NCBI GenBank assembly: GCA_014843695.1
Contig: CM026386.1
Span: forward strand, 87,129,642-87,193,641
Direction: 5' to 3'
Length of the DNA: 64,000 bases
From: Archivesica marissinica
Lineage: Eukaryota > Mollusca > Bivalvia > Venerida > Vesicomyidae
The first letter of the stretch is position 1. Each line of letters starts with the position of its first letter. Below, one piece after another: positions 49,170 to 61,662 of the stretch. Made by a program: the position numbers and the translations under genes. The notes beneath the pieces were generated by a model. That model saw only the letters and a list, made by a program, of their open reading frames with translations, searched no databases and was not told the origin of the DNA.

Positions 49170-50169
49170 NNNNNNNNNNNNNNNNNNNNNNNNNNNNNNN
49201 NNNNNNNNNNNNNNNNNNNNNNNNNNNNNNNNNNNNNNNNNNNNNNNNNNNNNNNNNNNNNNNNNNNNNNNNNNNNNNNNNNNNNNNNNNNNNNNNNNNN
49301 NNNNNNNNNNNNNNNNNNNNNNNNNNNNNNNNNNNNNNNNNNNNNNNNNNNNNNNNNNNNNNNNNNNNNNNNNNNNNNNNNNNNNNNNNNNNNNNNNNNN
49401 NNNNNNNNNNNNNNNNNNNNNNNNNNNNNNNNNNNNNNNNNNNNNNNNNNNNNNNNNNNNNNNNNNNNNNNNNNNNNNNNNNNNNNNNNNNNNNNNNNNN
49501 NNNNNNNNNNNNNNNNNNNNNNNNNNNNNNNNNNNNNNNNNNNNNNNNNNNNNNNNNNNNNNNNNNNNNNNNNNNNNNNNNNNNNNNNNNNNNNNNNNNN
49601 NNNNNNNNNNNNNNNNNNNNNNNNNNNNNNNNNNNNNNNNNNNNNNNNNNNNNNNNNNNNNNNNNNNNNNNNNNNNNNNNNNNNNNNNNNNNNNNNNNNN
49701 NNNNNNNNNNNNNNNNNNNNNNNNNNNNNNNNNNNNNNNNNNNNNNNNNNNNNNNNNNNNNNNNNNNNNNNNNNNNNNNNNNNNNNNNNNNNNNNNNNNN
49801 NNNNNNNNNNNNNNNNNNNNNNNNNNNNNNNNNNNNNNNNNNNNNNNNNNNNNNNNNNNNNNNNNNNNNNNNNNNNNNNNNNNNNNNNNNNNNNNNNNNN
49901 NNNNNNNNNNNNNNNNNNNNNNNNNNNNNNNNNNNNNNNNNNNNNNNNNNNNNNNNNNNNNNNNNNNNNNNNNNNNNNNNNNNNNNNNNNNNNNNNNNNN
50001 NNNNNNNNNNNNNNNNNNNNNNNNNNNNNNNNNNNNNNNNNNNNNNNNNNNNNNNNNNNNNNNNNNNNNNNNNNNNNNNNNNNNNNNNNNNNNNNNNNNN
50101 NNNNNNNNNNNNNNNNNNNNNNNNNNNNNNNNNNNNNNNNNNNNNNNNNNNNNNNNNNNNNNNNNNNNN
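49170..50169. other. Assembly gap (1000 N)
   Basis: Exactly 1000 undetermined bases between the 42-bp and 88-bp arrays. The junction between the two satellites is hidden and both array lengths are minimum estimates. Confidence 0.99.
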
Positions 50170-53100
50170 TAGAATAATACATATAGGCGTATACAGGCGT
50201 ATATATCTGGTAATTGATAGAGTCACAGAATAGCGTATGTATGAGAACGCGTAAATATAGAGTAATACATATAGCGTATACAGGCGTATATATCTGGTAA
50301 TTGATAGAGTCACATAATAGCGTATGTATGAGAACGCGTAAATATAGAGTATACATATAGGCATATACAGACGTATATATCTGGTAATTGATAGAGTCAC
50401 AGAATAGCGTATGTATGAGAACGCGTAAATATAGAGTAATACATATAGGCTATACAGGCGTATATATCTGGTAATTGATAGAGTCACAGAATAGCGTATG
50501 TATGAGAACGCGTAAATATAGAGTAATACATATAGGCGTATACAGGCGTATATATCTGGTAATTGATAGAGTCACAGAATAGCGTATGTATGAGAACGCG
50601 TAAATATAGAGTAATACATATAGGCGTATACAGGCGTATATATCTGGTAATTGATAGAGTCACAGAATAGCGTATGTATGAGAACGCGTAAATATAGAGT
50701 AATACATATAGGTATACAGGCGTATATATCTGGTAATTGATAGAGTAATACATATAGGTATACAGACGTATATATCTGGTAATTGATAGAGTCACAGAAT
50801 AGCGTATGTATGAGAACGCGTAAATATAGAGTAATACATATAGGTATACAGGCGTATATATCTGGTAATTGATAGAGTCACAGAATAGCGTATGTATGAG
50901 AACGCGTAAATATAGAGTAATACATATAGGCGTATACAGGCGTATATATCTGGTAATTGATAGAGTCACAGAATAGCGTATGTATGAGAACGCGTAAATA
51001 TAGAGTAATACATATAGGCGTATACAGGCGTATATATCTGGTAATTGATAGAGTCACAGAATAGCGTATGTATGAGAACGCGTAAATATAGAGTAATACA
51101 TATAGGTATACAGACGTATATATCTGGTAATTGATAGAGTCACAGAATAGCGTATGTATGAGAACGCGTAAATATAGAGTAATACATATAGGCGTATACA
51201 GGCGTATATATCTGGTAATTGATAGAGTCACAGAATAGCGTATGTATGAGAACGCGTAAATATAGAGTAATACATATAGGTATACAGGCGTATATATCTG
51301 GTAATTGATAGAGTAATACATATAGGTATACAGACGTATATATCTGGTAATTGATAGAGTCACAGAATAGCGTATGTATGAGAACGCGTAAATATAGAGT
51401 AATACATATAGGCGTATACAGGCGTATATATCTGGTAATTGATAGAGTCACAGAATAGCGTATGTATGAGAACGCGTAAATATAGAGTAATACATATAGG
51501 CGTATACAGGCGTATATATCTGGTAATTGATAGAGTCACAGAATAGCGTATGTATGAGAACGCGTAAATATAGAGTAATACATATAGGTATACAGGCGTA
51601 TATATCTGGTAATTGATAGAGTAATACATATAGGTATACAGACGTATATATCTGGTAATTGATAGAGTCACAGAATAGCGTATGTATGAGAACGCGTAAA
51701 TATAGAGTAATACATATAGGCGTATACAGGCGTATATATCTGGTAATTGATAGAGTCACAGAATAGCGTATGTATGAGAACGCGTAAATATAGAGTAATA
51801 CATATAGGCGTATACAGGCGTATATATCTGGTAATTGATAGAGTCACAGAATAGCGTATGTATGAGAACGCGTAAATATAGAGTAATACATATAGGCGTA
51901 TACAGGCGTATATATCTGGTAATTGATAGAGTCACAGAATAGCGTATGTATGAGAACGCGTAAATATAGAGTAATACATATAGGCGTATACAGGCGTATA
52001 TATCTGGTAATTGATAGAGTCACAGAATAGCGTATGTATGAGAACGCGTAAATATAGAGTAATACATATAGGCGTATACAGACGTATATATCTGGTAATT
52101 GATAGAGTCACAGAATAGCGTATGTATGAGAACGCGTAAATATAGAGTAATACATATAGGCGTATACAGGCGTATATATCTGGTAATTGATAGAGTCACA
52201 GAATAGCGTATGTATGAGAACGCGTAAATATAGAGTAATACATATAGGTATACAGGCGTATATATCTGGTAATTGATAGAGTCACAGAATAGCGTATGTA
52301 TGAGAACGCGTAAATATAGAGTAATACATATAGGCGTATACAGGCGTATATATCTGGTAATTGATAGAGTCACAGAATAGCGTATGTATGAGAACGCGTA
52401 AATATAGAGTAATACATATAGGCGTATACAGGCGTATATATCTGGTAATTGATAGAGTCACAGAATAGCGTATGTATGAGAACGCGTAAATATAGAGTAA
52501 TACATATAGGTATACAGGCGTATATATCTGGTAATTGATATAATACATATAGGTATACAGACGTATATATCTGGTAATTGATAGAGTCACAGAATAGCGT
52601 ATGTATGAGAACGCGTAAATATAGAGTAATACATATAGGCGTATACAGGCGTATATATCTGGTAATTGATAGAGTCACAGAATAGCGTATGTATGAGAAC
52701 GCGTAAATATAGAGTAATACATATAGGCGTATACAGGCGTATATATCTGGTAATTGATAGAGTCACAGAATAGCGTATGTATGAGAACGCGTAAATATAG
52801 AGTAATACATATAGGCGTATACAGGCGTATATATCTGGTAATTGATAGAGTCACAGAATAGCGTATGTATGAGAACGCGTAAATATAGAGTAATACATAT
52901 AGGCGTATACAGGCGTATATATCTGGTAATTGATAGAGTCACAGAATAGCGTATGTATGAGAACGCGTAAATATAGAGTAATACATATAGGCGTATACAG
53001 GCGTATATATCTGGTAATTGATAGAGTCACAGAATAGCGTATGTATGAGAACGCGTAAATATAGAGTAATACATATAGGCGTATACAGGCGTATATATCT

Positions 53101-56100
53101 GGTAATTGATAGAGTCACAGAATAGCGTATGTATGAGAACGCGTAAATATAGAGTAATACATATAGGCGTATACAGGCGTATATATCTGGTAATTGATAG
53201 AGTCACAGAATAGCGTATGTATGAGAACGCGTAAATATAGAGTAATACATATAGGTATACAGGCGTATATATCTGGTAATTGATAGAGTCACACATATAG
53301 AACGTATGTATGAGAACGCGTAAATATAGAGTAATACATATAGGCGTATACAGGCGTATATATCTGGTAATTGATAGAGTCACAGAATAGCGTATGTATG
53401 AGAACGCGTAAATATAGAGTAATACATATAGGCGTATACAGGCGTATATATCTGGTAATTGATAGAGTCACAGAATAGCGTATGTATGAGAACGCGTAAT
53501 ATAGAGTAATACTATAGGTATACAGGCTAAATCTGGTAATTGATAGAGTAATACATATAGGCATATACAGGCGTATATATCTGGTAATTGATAGAGTCAC
53601 AGAATAGCGTATGTATGAGAACGCGTAAATATAGAGTAATACATATAGGCGTATACAGGCGTATATATCTGGTAATTGATAGAGTAATACATATAGGCGT
53701 ATACAGGCGTATATATCTGGTAATTGATAGAGTCACAGAATAGCGTATGTATGAGAACGCGTAAATATAGAGTAATACATATAGGCGTATACAGGCGTAT
53801 ATATCTGGTAATTGATAGAGTCACAGAATAGCGTATGTATGAGAACGCGTAAATATAGAGTAATACATATAGGCGTATACAGGCGTATATATCTGGTAAT
53901 TGATAGAGTCACAGAATAGCGTATGTATGAGAACGCGTAAATATAGAGTAATACATATAGGCGTATACAGGCGTATATATCTGGTAATTGATAGAGTCAC
54001 AGAATAGCGTATGTATGAGAACGCGTAAATATAGAGTAATACATATAGGCGTATACAGACGTATATATCTGGTAATTGATAGAGTCACAGAATAGCGTAT
54101 GTATGAGAACGCGTAAATATAGAGTAATACATATAGGTATACAGGCGTATATATCTGGTAATTGATAGAGTCACAGAATAGCGTATGTATGAGAACGCGT
54201 AAATATAGAGTAATACATATAGGCGTATACAGGCGTATATATCTGGTAATTGATAGAGTCACAGAATAGCGTATGTATGAGAACGCGTAAATATAGAGTA
54301 ATACATATAGGTATACAGGCGTATATATCTGGTAATTGATAGAGTAATACATATAGGTATACAGACGTATATATCTGGTAATTGATAGAGTCACAGAATA
54401 GCGTATGTATGAGAACGCGTAAATATAGAGTAATACATATAGGTATACAGGCGTATATATCTGGTAATTGATAGAGTAATACATATAGGTATACAGACGT
54501 ATATATCTGGTAATTGATAGAGTCACAGAATAGCGTATGTATGAGAACGCGTAAATATAGAGTAATACATATAGGCGTATACAGGCGTATATATCTGGTA
54601 ATTGATAGAGTCACAGAATAGCGTATGTATGAGAACGCGTAAATATAGAGTAATACATATAGGCGTATACAGGCGTATATATCTGGTAATTGATAGAGTC
54701 ACAGAATAGCGTATGTATGAGAACGCGTAAATATAGAGTAATACATATAGGCGTATACAGGCGTATATATCTGGTAATTGATAGAGTCACAGAATAGCGT
54801 ATGTATGAGAACGCGTAAATATAGAGTAATACATATAGGCGTATACAGGCGTATATATCTGGTAATTGATAGAGTCACAGAATAGCGTATGTATGAGAAC
54901 GCGTAAATATAGAGTAATACATATAGGCATATACAGGCGTATATATCTGGTAATTGATAGAGTCACAGAATAGCGTATGTATGAGAACGCGTAAATATAG
55001 AGTAATACATATAGGCGTATACAGGCGTATATATCTGGTAATTGATAGAGTCACAGAATAGCGTATGTATGAGAACGCGTAAATATAGAGTAATACATAT
55101 AGGCGTATACAGGCGTATATATCTGGTAATTGATAGAGTCACAGAATAGCGTATGTATGAGAACGCGTAAATATAGAGTAATACATATAGGCGTATACAG
55201 GCGTATATATCTGGTAATTGATAGAGTCACAGAATAGCGTATGTATGAGAACGCGTAAATATAGAGTAATACATATAGGCGTATACAGGCGTATATATCT
55301 GGTAATTGATAGAGTCACAGAATAGCGTATGTATGAGAACGCGTAAATATAGAGTAATACATATAGGTATACAGGCGTATATATCTGGTAATTGATAGAG
55401 TAATACATATAGGCATATACAGGCGTATATATCTGGTAATTGATAGAGTCACAGAATAGCGTATGTATGAGAACGCGTAAATATAGAGTAATACATATAG
55501 GTATACAGGCGTATATATCTGGTAATTGATAGAGTCACAGAATAGCGTATGTATGAGAACGCGTAAATATAGAGTAATACATATAGGCGTATACAGGCGT
55601 ATATATCTGGTAATTGATAATACATATAGGTATACAGACGTATATATCTGGTAATTGATAGAGTCACAGAATAGCGTATGTATGAGAACGCGTAAATATA
55701 GAGTAATACATATAGGCGTATACAGACGTATATATCTGGTAATTGATAGAGTCACAGAATAGCGTATGTATGAGAACGCGTAAATATAGAGTAATACATA
55801 TAGGCTATACAGGCGTATATATCTGGTAATTGATAGAGTAATACATATAGGCATATACAGGCGTATATATCTGGTAATTGATAGAGTCACAGAATAGCGT
55901 ATGTATGAGAACGCGTAAATATAGAGTAATACATATAGGCGTATACAGACGTATATATCTGGTAATTGATAGAGTCACAGAATAGCGTATGTATGAGAAC
56001 GCGTAAATATAGAGTAATACATATAGGCGTATACAGGCGTATATATCTGGTAATTGATAGAGTCACAGAATAGCGTATGTATGAGAACGCGTAAATATAG

Positions 56101-57570
56101 AGTAATACATATAGGCATATACAGGCGTATATATCTGGTAATTGATATAGTCACAGAATAGCGTATGTATGAGAACGCATAAATATAGAATAATATATAT
56201 AGGTATACAGGCGTATATATCTGGTAATTGATAGAGTAATACATATAGGTATACAGACGTATATATCTGGTAATTGATAGAGTCACAGAATAGCGTATGT
56301 ATGAGAACGCGTAAATATAGAGTAATACATATAGGCGTATACAGACGTATATATCTGGTAATTGATAGAGTCACAGAATAGCGTATGTATGAGAACGCGT
56401 AAATATAGAGTAATACATATAGGCGTATACAGGCGTATATATCTGGTAATTGATAGAGTCACAGAATAGCGTATGTATGAGAACGCGTAAATATAGAGTA
56501 ATACATATAGGCGTATACAGGCGTATATATCTGGTAATTGATAGAGGCGTATGTATGAGAACGCGTAAATATAGAGTAATACATATAGGCGTATACAGGC
56601 GTATATATCTGGTAATTGATAGAGTCACAGAATAGCGTATGTATGAGAACGCGTAAATATAGAGTAATACATATAGGCGTATACAGGCGTATATATCTGG
56701 TAATTGATAGAGTCACATAATAGCGTATGTATGAGAACGCGTAAATATAGAGTAATACATATAGGCGTATACAGGCGTATATATCTGGTAATTGATAGAG
56801 TAATACATATAGGTATACAGACGTATATATCTGGTAATTGATAGAGTCACAGAATAGCGTATGTATGAGAACGCGTAAATATAGAGTAATACATATAGGC
56901 GTATACAGGCGTATATATCTGGTAATTGATAGAGTCACAGAATAGCGTATGTATGAGAACGCGTAAATATAGAGTAATACATATAGGCGTATACAGACGT
57001 ATATATCTGGTAATTGATAGAGTCACAGAATAGCGTATGTATGAGAACGCGTAAATATAGAGTAATACATATAGGCGTATACAGGCGTATATATCTGGTA
57101 ATTGATAGAGTCACAGAATAGCGTATGTATGAGAACGCGTAAATATAGAGTAATACATATAGGCGTATACAGGCGTATATATCTGGTAATTGATAGAGTC
57201 ACAGAATAGCGTATGTATGAGAACGCGTAAATATAGAGTAATACATATAGGCGTATACAGACGTATATATCTGGTAATTGATAAGTCACAGAATAGCGTA
57301 TGTATGAGAACGCGTAAATATAGAGTAATACATATAGGCGTATACAGACGTATATATCTGGTAATTGATAGAGTCACAGAATAGCGTATGTATGAGAACG
57401 CGTAAATATAGAGTAATACATATAGGCGTATACAGACGTATATATCTGGTAATTGATAGTCACAGAATAGCGTATGTATGAGAACGCGTAAATATAGAGT
57501 GATACATATAGGCGTATACAGGCGTATATATCTGGTAATTGATAGAGTCACAGAATAGCGTATGTATGAG
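50170..57570. repeat. 88-bp satellite array (about 84 copies)
   Basis: Unit contains AGAGTCACAGAATAGCGTAT, GTATGAGAACGCGTAAATAT, AGAGTAATACATATAGGCGT and ATATATCTGGTAATTGAT. ACGCGT, the MluI site, occurs once per unit. Copies are very uniform. Variation is mainly loss of CG from TAGGCGTATAC (giving 86-bp units), CAGACGTAT for CAGGCGTAT, and short monomers of roughly half length in which GGTAATTGATAGAGT joins directly to AATACATATAGG. The short monomers recur in similar context, so they spread by array expansion. The minus strand has frames of about 100 codons that restart each few units; non-coding. The array ends at about 57570. Confidence 0.97.
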
Positions 57571-58213
57571 ATAATAGGCAGAGGCATATAATGGTGCATA
57601 TATATTGAGTAAAGTGTTAATTGAATTACCAAGAATAATGGTATGGCGGACAATGTTATATTCAAACATGTTATCAATTACCTCTATGTAGTGGCTAGAT
57701 AAAATGTCTACTTATCTATTGATTATATATAGGATATAAGCCGAATTCGATGTGAGGCACGTAGTGACGAACACAGTACCAATACATTACATGCTAGTAT
57801 TGGATCTTACTTAAAACACACACTTATATAACACTATCTTAATAAGGGTATATACAATTGATAATTTCGTTCATTTATGTATAGTATTTGATATAATACT
57901 CTGGCCTATTGAGTGCAGGCCAATATTCAAAATAAGGTACAGCAAATACAAATGTATGACAACATGACAGTGTTTTAATGATGGGTAAATAGCATCTGTA
58001 TGCATTGACATACAGTGGAAGCTTTCTTCTCAAGTCATCTAAATGTACTAGCAATAATAAACAGTCAGTCAGTCAGTTAAAATTATAAAATATCATACTT
58101 TATTTTCAACTTTACACTCATTACAACCATGTTATTATTTAATTGTAACGGTTTCAGTTTTATCAAACCTTCGTTTAATGAATATCGTGCAGAACCATTT
58201 TCATTGTCTTCAC
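57571..58213. other. Anonymous DNA; probable first intron of the minus-strand gene
   Basis: AT-rich sequence between the satellite and the signal-peptide exon. No exon recognised. A short CAGT run lies near 58062-58077. Confidence 0.5.
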
Positions 58214-58271
58214 CAGATGTGTAACTAGCTAACCCTATAACTAACATAATCGTTGTGAAACGACTAAGCAT
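58214..58271 (-). CDS. Probable first coding exon: signal peptide
   Basis: ATG at 58271-58269 begins MLSRFTTIMLVIGLASYTSG, a short basic N-terminus, a hydrophobic core (TTIMLVIGLA) and a small-residue stretch suited to signal peptidase cleavage. The likely donor is ACATCTG|GTGAAG, which ends the exon after the first base of codon 20, in phase 1, the same phase as every Ig exon here. A TATA box about 130 bases upstream on the same strand supports a real transcript start. If the donor is not used, the frame stays open to about 58083 (ending KLKIKYDIL) as a 62-residue secreted peptide; I consider that less likely. The downstream exons would lie to the left on the minus strand, where the only recognised candidates are the distant exons at 9507-9244 and 7247-6972. 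That link is inference. Confidence 0.55.
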
Positions 58272-58398
58272 GATATATGTGTAGGTCAGTGGTAGCGTTA
58301 CATTGTACTTTTGTGTTGTTTTTGTTATTGTCTCCTGATATTATATATCATATAACTGTAACATACAACTCTAGCATAATAATTATGTCAGCGAGAAA

Positions 58399-58407
58399 CT
58401 ATTTATA
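58399..58407 (-). promoter_or_regulatory. TATA box of the minus-strand first exon
   Basis: TATAAATAG on the minus strand, in the context GAGCTATAAATAGTTTCTCG. A start about 25-30 bases downstream, near 58370, would leave a leader of about 100 bases before the ATG at 58271. The match to the TATA consensus is exact and the GC-richer flanks (CCCCGAGC upstream) are typical, but the surrounding DNA is AT-rich, so one match could be chance. Confidence 0.45.
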
Positions 58408-58583
58408 GCTCGGGGTTAGATATTTGTATATCATACATATCACACATCTATTATCTATCCACACCTGATTCAAATGACACCTGAAACGGCCTAGTGAACT
58501 TTTATTATACATGATGCAGAGCATCCGGGAAAGAAAAATGGTTAATATTCGCGTCATGTCCTCAAAATTCGGAAAATTGCCCC

Positions 58584-59358
58584 TGAACCTATATATTCTA
58601 TATGAACCTATATATTCTATATGAACCTATATATTCTACATGAACCTATATATTCTATATGAACCTATATATTCTATATGAACCTATATATTCTATATGA
58701 ACCTATATATTCTATATGAACCTATATATTCTATATGAACCTATATATTCTATATGAACCTATATATTCTATATGAACCTATATATTCTATATGAACCTA
58801 TATATTCTATATGACCCTATATATTCTACATGAACCTATATATTCTATATGAACCTATATACCCTATATGAACCTATACATTCTATATGAACCTATATAT
58901 TCTATATGAACCTATATATTCTATATGACCCTATATATTCTACATGAACCTATATATTCTATATGAACCTATATACCCTATATGAACCTATACATTCTAC
59001 ATGAACCTATATATTCTACATGAACCTATATATTCTACATGAACCTATATATTCTATATGAACCTATACATTCTATATGAACCTATATATTCTACATGAA
59101 CCTATATATTCTATATGAACCTATATATTCTACATGAACCTATACAATCTATATGAACCTATATATTCTATATGAACCTATACATTCTATATGAACCTAT
59201 ATATTCTATATGAACCTATATATTCCATATGAACCTATATATTCTATATGAACCTATATATTCTATATGAACCTATATATTCCATATGAACCTATATATT
59301 CTATATGAACCTATATATTCTATATGAACCTATATATTCTATATGAACCTATATATTC
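58584..59358. repeat. 19-bp AT-rich minisatellite (about 41 copies)
   Basis: Unit CTATATATTCTATATGAAC repeated head to tail. Variants include TTCTACATG, TTCCATATG, ACCCTATATG and CCTATACATTC; some variant pairs recur together, for example ATATGACCCTATATATTC followed by TACATGAACC near 58811 and 58925. It lies between the divergently arranged first exon at 58271 (minus) and Ig exon at 59524 (plus). Confidence 0.97.
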
Positions 59359-59523
59359 CCCTAAGCTCACAATATATAAACATTAGTCAGCTAATAAAAA
59401 CTTATTTCTAACAATTGTTGAAGTAACCTCTTAATCCATAACATCCGTGCATCGACCTCTCGGTTTTGTTCAAACTGTTCCACCTTGCTGTACATGCTTG
59501 TGATCAATTTACTTTACTTACAG

Positions 59524-59802
59524 ATGGTCCCTTTGATGACTCAACAACAAAGCTTAGTACAGCAGCCTTAGCTCTCACCCGTAACGAAGGGGATACTTTC
59601 TCAGACATCACATGTTCTGCTGATTGTTACCCTGCTTGCTCTTACAAATGGACGAAGTCTGACAACGACAGCATAGTGTCCAGTACTGGAGTGTTGTCAC
59701 TGAAAACTCTAAGTCGTACTGAAGATGGCACATACACTTGTACAGTAACCAGCTCATGGACAAGTGTTACTGTTACGAGGACAGTAACAATTAATGTCAG
59801 AT
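59524..59802 (+). CDS. Ig-domain exon (CYPxC family)
   Basis: Internal exon of 279 bases, phase 1 at both ends; acceptor TTTACTTACAG|AT, donor CAGAT|GTAAGT. It begins DGPFDDSTTKLSTAALALTR, has DITCSADCYPACSYKWTKSD, then STGVLSLKTLSRTEDGTYTC and TVTSSWTSVTVTRTVTINVR. Both canonical Ig cysteines, the core tryptophan and the D-x-G-x-Y-x-C motif are present, together with the extra-cysteine motif C-x3-C-Y-P-x-C-x3-W of this family. The next exon on the strand is 61735-61998 after an intron of 1932 bases that holds a 79-bp array and a SINE. These two would encode tandem Ig domains of an extracellular protein. No signal peptide on this strand was found just upstream. Confidence 0.92.
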
Positions 59803-59868
59803 GTAAGTATATATAACCAGTGGTAATTCTATTCTGAGGAGAAAACATGAATACATTATTGCTTCTTC

Positions 59869-60752
59869 TGTTAAAGTGGATTAATAATCTGTCAGCAATG
59901 TTCACCATGTACAGCCCTGTACGAGTCCATTTACATTGGTTAATGTGGCAAAGCTTGCAGTTAAATCTGTCAGCAATGTTCACCATGTACAGCCCTGTAC
60001 GAGTCCATTTACATTGGTTAATGTGGCAAAGCTTGCAGTTAAATCTGTCAGCAATGTTCACCATGTACAGTCACTGTACGAGTCCATTTACATTGGTTAA
60101 TATTGCAAAGCTTGCAGTTAAATCTGTCAGCAATGTTCACATTGTACAGTCACTGTACGAGTCCATTTACATTGGTTAATGTGGCAAAGCTTGCAGTTAA
60201 ATCTGTCAGCAATGTTCGCCATGTACAGCCACTGTACAAGTACATTTACATTGGTTAATGTGGCAAAGCTTGCAGTTAAATCTGTCAGCAATGTTCACCA
60301 TGTACAGCCCTGTACGAGTCCATTTACATTGGTTAATGTGGCAAAGCTTGCAGTTAAATCTGTCAGCAATGTTCACCATGTACAGTCACTGTACGAGTCC
60401 ATTTACATTGGTTAATATTGCAAAGCTTGCAGTTAAATCTGTCAGCAATGTTCACATTGTACAGTCACTGTACGAGTCCATTTACATTGGTTAATGTGGC
60501 AAAGCTTGCAGTTAAATCTGTCAGCAATGTTCGCCATGTACAGCCACTGTACAAGTACATTTACATTGGTTAATGTGGCAAAGCTTGCAGTTAAATCTGT
60601 CAGCAATGTTCACCATGTACAGCCCTGTACGAGTCCATTTACATTGGTTAATGTGGCAAAGCTTGCAGTTAAATCTGTCAGCAATGTTTGCCATGTACAG
60701 CCACTGTACGAGTCCATTTACATCGGTTAATGTTGCAAAGCTTGCAGTCAAA
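59869..60752. repeat. 78/79-bp tandem array (about 11 copies), intronic
   Basis: Unit contains TTAATGTGGCAAAGCTTGCA, GTTAAATCTGTCAGCAATGT and CGAGTCCATTTACATTGG. Each monomer carries a short hairpin: GTACAG and CTGTAC around a small variable centre (CC, TCA or CCA). A block of four monomers is duplicated exactly 315 bases apart (for example 60179 and 60494), giving a higher-order unit. First and last copies are decayed. It lies in the intron between two Ig exons. Confidence 0.96.
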
Positions 60753-60827
60753 GGAGAATCTTACTAACTCACAAACCATCAGGCGACTGCATCGGGACCA
60801 CTACTTCAATGCAGCCATAAAATGTGG

Positions 60828-61060
60828 ACGTCGTGATAGCGCAGTGGTAACGCATTCACTTACAGGTGTGAGAGTCCCCCCGCCTCCCCTTCCTCTGAGT
60901 TCACGTCCAGCTATAGCCGTTACAATTGTGTCCTTGGACAAGGCATTTAAGTTCCACATTGCCTCTTCTCTCTCTCCCTTGTGGCGATGGATTCCATCAG
61001 GAATGAGGTCTCGAGAGTGATTAATATAAGTTGTAAGAACTTGTTTAGTAATTTGTATAA
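60828..61060 (+). mobile_element. Probable tRNA-derived SINE
   Basis: The head has an exact box A, TAGCGCAGTGG at 60837-60847, in the context GTCGTGATAGCGCAGTGGTA, and a near box B, GTTCACGTCC at 60899-60908. The body has TGTCCTTGGACAAGGCATTT, a word type seen in the conserved central parts of several animal SINEs, then GCGATGGATTCCATCAGGAA. The tail is A/T-rich. The distance between boxes is longer than in a typical tRNA because of a C-rich insertion, so this is a SINE and not a tRNA gene. Confidence 0.6.
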
Positions 61061-61662
61061 ACATGAAATGGTACTTCTGTGGTTTGGAGAACAATAGGGT
61101 TGCTGTCTATGGTTAGGTCTTATGTGGATATAAACACTTTTAAGTGGCTATAGATTCCGTTTATGTGACTATAGGAACAACGGAATAACCACTTACAATT
61201 TGGGTATGTCTGTTTTAGCTCTTAAAGCGACACTATCTCTGTGAAAAAGCAAGTTTGTACAGAATGTAATTTCCTATTATATGGTATAATTGATTTTACA
61301 AACATTTGTTGCAGAATCTGAGTATTTCAACTAATAAACAATCATCATATAGGAATTAATTATGTATATGTGTGTACATACAAGCAAATGTGTACTTAGG
61401 TATTTAGGAGAACAATATATTAATTGCATTATGTGGCTGAACAAATGAAAGAACAATGGGGGTAGCACTAAGTACCCACCTATTAATGTTGCCATGCTTA
61501 TGTAACTTTTTTTTGCATATTGTCCCTATCCTTTGAAGTATTTTCATGAAACTTGAATGAAATGTTCACTACACTAAGACAATGTGCAGAACCTAAGTTC
61601 CATGTTTTCAACCATCAAGGTCACACTTATATTGTCTAGTGACTATATTTTGTGTCCTGTAG
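61061..61662. other. Intron DNA, no gene seen
   Basis: Unremarkable AT-rich intron sequence between the SINE and the inverted-duplication arm. Confidence 0.5.

Noticed and set aside
57111..57677. 188-codon frame at the right edge of the 88-bp array
   Set aside because: Nearly all of it is satellite monomer translation with a few codons of flanking sequence. Frame openness is set by the monomer.
60688..61020. Plus-strand 110-codon frame over the SINE
   Set aside because: It joins the end of the 79-bp array to a SINE body in an intron and has no domain or splice evidence.
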